NCBI GenBank assembly: GCA_963709425.1
Contig: CAVPWG010000004.1
Coordinates: 62,001-126,000 of the forward strand
Direction of reading: 5' to 3'
Source of the DNA: JAICJC01 sp963709425
Lineage (GTDB): Bacteria; Actinomycetota; Thermoleophilia; Gaiellales; JAICJC01
DNA: 64,000 bases
The stretch's first letter is position 1. Each line of letters opens with the position of its first letter. Below are positions 59,802 to 64,000 of the stretch, piece after piece. The notes below the pieces were generated by a model, which was given only the letters and a program-made list of their open reading frames with translations, did no database searches and was not told where the DNA came from. The position numbers were made by a program, and so were the translations under genes.

Positions 59802-60797
59802 TCACCCGGCAAGCGCGGCGAGCAGCTCCGCCTCGCGCTCGGGCGTGAGCGCGGCCGTTGACCGGACCTCGGGGTGCCGGCCCTCCCAGTCGAGCGTGTC
59901 GCGCACGATCTCGTCGATCGGCCGGAACGCGAGGCCCTCGGCGATCGCGCGGGCCGAGCTGATCTGCATGAAGCCGGCGTTCGCGGGGTCGGCTCCCTCC
60001 CCCACCCACAGCGGCAGCTCGCTCCACGGCTCGACGCCGGCGGCGATCAGCTCCGCCTCGTCGACCCACACCGGCCGCGCGCCCGATCCCGACACCCGCA
60101 GGCAGGCGTCGACGAGCGTCCCCATGCCGGTGGCCTCGGCGGGGCCGCAGGCGTTGTAGATGCCCGTGAGGCCGCGGCGGGCCGCGGCGAGCATCCACCG
60201 GGCCAGGTCGCGGCCGTCGATGAACTGCACCGGGCGCTCGGGGCCGCCGGGCACGAGCACGTCGCCGCCGGCGGCGATCCGGCGCGGCCAGTAGGTGAAG
60301 CGGTCGCTCGGGTCCCACGGGCCGACGATGAGGCCCGGGCGCACGTTCAGCACCCGGCCCGGCATGGCCGCCTCGGCCGCCGCCTCACACAGGGCCTTCA
60401 GGCCGCCGTAGGTCTCGCCGTCGATGACCTCGGTGCCGGGGTCGGCCAGCATGTCGACCGGCGCGGACTCATCGAGGCCCGGTTGGGCGACGTCGCCGTA
60501 GACCGACTCGCTCGAGACGAACGTGTAGTGCCCGCACCGGTCGTTGAGCATCCGCGCCGAGGCCGTGACCACCCGCGGCACGTAGCCGCACGTGTCGACG
60601 ACCGCATCCCATTCGCCGCCCGCGAGCGCGTCGAGATCGCCGTCGCGGTCGCCCGAGATGCGCTCCAACCGCCCGGCGAAGAGGTCGGGGTTCGTGCGGC
60701 CGCGGTGGAAGATCGTCACCGCGTCGCCCTCCCGGAGGGCGGCCTCGACCAGGTGGCGGCCGAGGAATTGCGTGCCTCCCAGGACGAGCAGGCGCAC
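59802..60797 (-). CDS. NAD-dependent epimerase/dehydratase family protein
   Basis: 331 residues from GTG 60797. Extended SDR: MRLLVLGGTQFLGRHLVEAA, VDTCGYVPRVV, FVSSESVYG, Tyr-Lys in ETYGGLKALCEAAAE and LNVRPGLIVGPWDPSDRF. Similar to the reductase/epimerase proteins that act on nucleotide sugars or plant-type mRNA-binding relatives; the substrate is unknown. It lies 18 bases downstream of ileS. Confidence 0.88.
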   Translation of the reverse strand: MRLLVLGGTQFLGRHLVEAALREGDAVTIFHRGRTNPDLFAGRLERISGDRDGDLDALAGGEWDAVVDTCGYVPRVVTASARMLNDRCGHYTFVSSESVYGDVAQPGLDESAPVDMLADPGTEVIDGETYGGLKALCEAAAEAAMPGRVLNVRPGLIVGPWDPSDRFTYWPRRIAAGGDVLVPGGPERPVQFIDGRDLARWMLAAARRGLTGIYNACGPAEATGMGTLVDACLRVSGSGARPVWVDEAELIAAGVEPWSELPLWVGEGADPANAGFMQISSARAIAEGLAFRPIDEIVRDTLDWEGRHPEVRSTAALTPEREAELLAALAG

Positions 60798-60815
60798 CTA
60801 GGGGATGGTCCCCAT

Positions 60816-63800
60816 CTACGCCTTGGCGATCCCGAGCTCGGGCCCGGGCTCGACCGACACCGCCAGCGTCTCGGCGGCGATCCAGTCGCCGTGCTCGGCG
60901 AACGCACGGGTCACCTCGCCGTCGCGCTCCGGATAGGTGAGGCGGATGCGATCGGTGATCTCGAGGCCCGCGTCCTTGCGCATGTCCTGGATCTGGCGGA
61001 TCAGGTCGCGGACGACGCCTTCGAGCCTGAGCTCGGGCGTGATCTCGGTGTCGAGCGCGACGACGAAGCCCTCGCCGTCTGTTACCGCGAACCCCTCCCG
61101 AGCGCGGCTGCGGAGCTCGAACTCGCCGGGGGCGAGCAGCCAGTCGCCCACCTGGACCGCATCGCCGCGGAGCTCGAACTGGCGCTCGCGGAGGAGCCCC
61201 CGGATCATCGCCAGATCGCGCCCGTGCTTCGGCCCGAGCACCTTGAGCAGCGGCACGACCTCCGTCTGGGCGAACTCCTCGGCCGACGTCGCCAGTCGCA
61301 CCGCCTTCACGCCGAGCTCAGCGCCGATCAGGTCGACGTGCTCACCGATCTGGCGGCGGCGGTCGGCGTGATCGGTGGCGACGATCACCTCGGCCAGCGG
61401 CTGGCGCAGCTTCAGGTTGGCCTCGGAGCGCGCCCGGCGGCCGAGCTCGACGACCGTCCGCACCGCGTCGAGCGCCGCCACCAGTTCCGGGTCGTCGAGG
61501 GCGTCGACCGGCTCGGGATAGGCCGCGAGGTGGACGCTCGGCTCCGCATCGGCACACGGACCGCGCACGAGGTTCTGCCACATCTCGTCGGCCAGGAACG
61601 GCATGACGGGCGCGACGCAGCGCACCGCCTGGACGAGCGCATACCAGAGCGTCTCGTGGGCCGCGCGCGTCGACGCCTCGTCGTCAGACTTCCAAAACCG
61701 CGAGCGCGAGAGCCGCACGTACCAGTTCGAGAGGTCGTCGACGTGGGCTTCGAAGGCCCGGACGAGCCGCGGCGAGTCGTAGGAGTCGAGCGCCGCGCGG
61801 CACTCGCGGACGAGGCCCTGGGTGCGGGCGACGACCCAGCGGTCGAGCGCCTGCGACCCCTCGGCTGCCGGGCCGTCGGTGAGCACCGAGCGCTCGGGCT
61901 GAAAGCCGTTGATGCCGGCGTAGGTGACGAAGAAGGCGTAGGTGTTCCACAGCGTGAGCAGCCGCTTCTTCACGTCGCTCGCCCGCCCGTACCCGAAGTT
62001 CAGGTTCTGGGCCGGCGGCTGGGCGGCGTACATCCAGCGCATCACGTCGGCGCCCATCTCCTCGATCGCGTCCTCGAACCAGATGGCGTTGCCCCACGAC
62101 TTGTGCATGGGGCGGCCGGTCTCGTCGTTCACCTTCTCGTAGGTGAGCACCCGCCGGTACGGCGATCGGCCGTCCAGCGTGACCCCCATGAAGAGCATCG
62201 AGTAGAACCACAGCCGGATCTGCTCGCGCATCTCCGACACCCAGTCGGCCGGGTACCACTTCTCCCAGTGCGCCTGGTCGGGAAGGTCGGCAACCGTCAC
62301 CCCGACGCCCGCGCCCTCGGCGTAGCCCCCCTCGACGAACGCCTCGTTGTGCCAGCCGAGCGTCGAGAACGGGACGATCCCGGCGTCGAGCCAGGCGTCG
62401 CCGACGTCGGCGACCCGGCGCGCGTCCCCGGCGCACTGGCCGCAGCGGATCACGACGTCGTCGATCCAGGGCCGGTGCAGCTCGTCGAGCCCCTCGGTGC
62501 CGCGCACGGCCCACTCCTGGAGCTCGGCCTTCGACCCAACCACGGTCAGGTGACCGCTATCGCAGAAGTAGAACGGCAGCGGCAGGCCCCAGTAGCGCTT
62601 GCGGCTGATGCACCAGTCGCCCATGTTGCGCAGCCAGTCCTCCATGCGCTTCGCGTACTGGGGCGGTGTCCACTCCACCTTGCGGGCAGCCTGGATCATC
62701 GGCTCTCGAATCTCGTCGCAGCCGATGAACCACTCGTCGACGAGCCGGTAGATGAGCTCGGTGCCACAGCGCCAGCAGACGGGGTAGCGGTGCGTGATCT
62801 CGCCGTCGGCGACGAGCCGGCCGCGCTGGCCCAGGTCGTCGACGATCATCTGGGCCGCCTCGGCCGTCACGTGGCCGTGCAGCCAGCCGTACTCGCCGAC
62901 GAAGGCGCCGGCCTCGTCGACCGGGATGAGCGGCTCGAGCCCCTCGCGCCTTCCGAGCTCGAAGTCCTCCTCGCCGCAGCCGGGGGCGATGTGGACGATG
63001 CCGGTGCCCTCCTCCATCGACACGTCGTCCCAGGCCACGACCCGGTTCTCGAACCCCTGCTGGGCGGGCAGCTCGTCGAACGGCGCCGTGTAGGTGAGCC
63101 CCACGAGCTCCGACCCGCACACCGTGCCGAGCACCTCGCCCCGGATCGGGTTCGCCTCCAGGCGGGACGCGGCGACGATCGCGATGCCGGCGCCAGTCCG
63201 GACGCGCGCGTACTCGGCGTCGGGCCGGACGGCGGCCGCGACGTTGGCCGGAAGCGTCCACGGCGTCGTCGTCCACACGACCAGGTACTCGCGGTCGCGG
63301 TCGTGAAGCGGCAGGCGGACGTGCAGCGACGGGTGCGTCAGGTCCTTGTAGGAGTCGATCAGCTCGTGCTGGGAGAGCGAGGTCCCGCAGCGCGGGCACC
63401 ACGGCATCGAGCGGTGGCCCTGGTAGAGCCACCCCCGCTCGCTGCAGACCTTGAGGAAGCCCCAGATGTAGGAGATGTTGGGGTCGGTCATCGTGTAGTA
63501 CGACCGCTCCCAGTCCATCCACTGGCCGAGCCGCTTCGACTGGGCGGTGAGGCCGCCGGAGAAGTGCGCCACCCGGTCGCGGCATGCGCGTGAGAAGCGG
63601 TCGAGCCCGTACTCCTCGATCTCGCGCTTGGAGTTCAGGCCGAGCTCCTTCTCGACGCCGACCTCGACCCACAGGCCCTGGCAGTCGAACCCGTTCTGGT
63701 AGATCAGGTCGCAGCCGCGCATGGCGGCGTAGCGCTGCCAGATGTCCTTCAGGGTACGGCCCCACCCATGATGGACGCCCATCGGGTTGTTGGCCGTGAT

Positions 63801-63947
63801 CGGCCCGTCGATGAAGCTGAACGTCGGGCCGCCGCGGTTATGGTCGCGAAGCGTCTCGAACGTGCGCTCGCTCTCCCACCGCGCGAGCGTCGAGTGCTCG
63901 AGCGCGACGTGGTCAGGCTTCGCCGGGACCGGCTGGAAGGGCGACAT
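60816..63947 (-). CDS. ileS: isoleucyl-tRNA synthetase
   Basis: 1,043 residues. Class I synthetase: HIGH-type signature in NNPMGVHHGWGRT near residue 60, the editing domain with VVWTTTPWTLPANV, and the KMSKS-type loop RPMHKSWGNAI near residue 615, then the anticodon-binding region. The long form and the HHGWG signature suit the eukaryote-like (IleS2) subgroup, often mupirocin-tolerant. Cys pairs in WCPRCGT, CWRCG and IRCGQCAG suggest zinc sites. Leaderless start after TAGAAT. Confidence 0.96.
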   Translation of the reverse strand: MSPFQPVPAKPDHVALEHSTLARWESERTFETLRDHNRGGPTFSFIDGPITANNPMGVHHGWGRTLKDIWQRYAAMRGCDLIYQNGFDCQGLWVEVGVEKELGLNSKREIEEYGLDRFSRACRDRVAHFSGGLTAQSKRLGQWMDWERSYYTMTDPNISYIWGFLKVCSERGWLYQGHRSMPWCPRCGTSLSQHELIDSYKDLTHPSLHVRLPLHDRDREYLVVWTTTPWTLPANVAAAVRPDAEYARVRTGAGIAIVAASRLEANPIRGEVLGTVCGSELVGLTYTAPFDELPAQQGFENRVVAWDDVSMEEGTGIVHIAPGCGEEDFELGRREGLEPLIPVDEAGAFVGEYGWLHGHVTAEAAQMIVDDLGQRGRLVADGEITHRYPVCWRCGTELIYRLVDEWFIGCDEIREPMIQAARKVEWTPPQYAKRMEDWLRNMGDWCISRKRYWGLPLPFYFCDSGHLTVVGSKAELQEWAVRGTEGLDELHRPWIDDVVIRCGQCAGDARRVADVGDAWLDAGIVPFSTLGWHNEAFVEGGYAEGAGVGVTVADLPDQAHWEKWYPADWVSEMREQIRLWFYSMLFMGVTLDGRSPYRRVLTYEKVNDETGRPMHKSWGNAIWFEDAIEEMGADVMRWMYAAQPPAQNLNFGYGRASDVKKRLLTLWNTYAFFVTYAGINGFQPERSVLTDGPAAEGSQALDRWVVARTQGLVRECRAALDSYDSPRLVRAFEAHVDDLSNWYVRLSRSRFWKSDDEASTRAAHETLWYALVQAVRCVAPVMPFLADEMWQNLVRGPCADAEPSVHLAAYPEPVDALDDPELVAALDAVRTVVELGRRARSEANLKLRQPLAEVIVATDHADRRRQIGEHVDLIGAELGVKAVRLATSAEEFAQTEVVPLLKVLGPKHGRDLAMIRGLLRERQFELRGDAVQVGDWLLAPGEFELRSRAREGFAVTDGEGFVVALDTEITPELRLEGVVRDLIRQIQDMRKDAGLEITDRIRLTYPERDGEVTRAFAEHGDWIAAETLAVSVEPGPELGIAKA

Positions 63948-63954
63948 CCGCGGG

Positions 63955-63960
63955 ATTCTA
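63955..63960 (-). promoter_or_regulatory. -10 box TAGAAT of leaderless promoter
   Basis: TAGAAT on the minus strand is seven bases upstream of the ileS ATG at 63947. The last 40 bases of the window show no further gene. Confidence 0.55.
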
Positions 63961-64000
63961 TGCCGCGGTCGCGTCCGCTCCGCTCAGCGCCTGCCGGCCT

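Noticed and set aside
59874..63593. A 1,239-residue open frame on the plus strand across the epimerase and ileS genes
   Set aside because: It is the antisense shadow of two certain genes. Its composition is extreme in Arg, His and Asp and it has no domain motif; long antisense frames are normal at this GC content.
1..64000. tRNA, rRNA, CRISPR, insertion sequences, toxin-antitoxin or defence genes
   Set aside because: No cloverleaf, repeat-spacer array, transposase motif or defence-type domain was seen on reading both strands; absence of small tRNAs cannot be fully proven without a covariance search.

Overview
The window is GC-rich (roughly 70%), almost gap-free DNA with GTG/ATG (occasionally TTG) starts and tightly overlapping genes. 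ECF sigma factor, SHOCT-domain and DUF1269/DUF6325-type membrane proteins, HisKA_3 histidine kinases and many leaderless promoters together point to a soil actinobacterium, most likely of the class Thermoleophilia (Gaiellales/Solirubrobacterales type); that placement is inference from gene style. No rRNA, tRNA, CRISPR array, insertion sequence or prophage was seen, and no gene-free stretch exceeds about 260 bases. At least fourteen single-base frame changes, several of them in short G runs, break genes that otherwise read as intact families. This looks like residual long-read indel error, although true decay cannot be excluded for the worst case (the hydantoinase at 34.3-35.7 kb).

Region 1 (0-20 kb) is a signalling and envelope block: a LuxR-type regulator and a CYTH protein (both frameshifted), three small SHOCT/DUF proteins, a histidine kinase divergent from a NarL-type response regulator, a receiver-only protein, a holin-phosphodiesterase fusion, a second kinase whose phospho-acceptor His is Gln, two flippase-like membrane proteins, a holin-like protein, a MASE1 kinase, and a metallo-hydrolase. 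Region 2 (20-22.2 kb) holds a molbindin, a remnant MFS transporter with a large internal deletion, a YciI protein and a GH3 enzyme.

Region 3 (22.2-50.4 kb) is the accessory core: a catabolic island of about 30 genes in divergent and convergent operons. It has a seven-gene overlapping operon (M20 amidohydrolase, TetR, allantoinase/dihydropyrimidinase-like hydrolase, hydantoin/allantoin racemase-like protein, quinone reductase, TudS-like desulfidase, small partner protein). There is a second copy of the desulfidase-partner pair, two SDR-plus-MDR oxidoreductase pairs, and a complete peptide-type ABC importer followed by a second hydantoinase. These are followed by an SMP-30 lactonase, an OsmC/GST/PuuE-like deacetylase/Gfo-Idh operon, a FadR-type regulator, and an operon with another M20 amidohydrolase, an aminotransferase and a ThDP enzyme. 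Taken together it reads as uptake and stepwise hydrolysis of a cyclic ureide, hydantoin or pyrimidine. The paired desulfidase module suggests that the substrate may carry a thiocarbonyl group. This is the best candidate in the window for an undescribed system.

Region 4 (50.4-64 kb) is housekeeping and stress: GNAT and DUF1697 proteins flanking a perfect CRP-type palindrome and a possible small RNA, a DsbA-like protein, a histidine phosphatase, an L,D-transpeptidase, a HAD-GH65 fusion, a CAP-domain protein, IspH, an ECF sigma factor with its membrane partner, an epimerase and IleRS.
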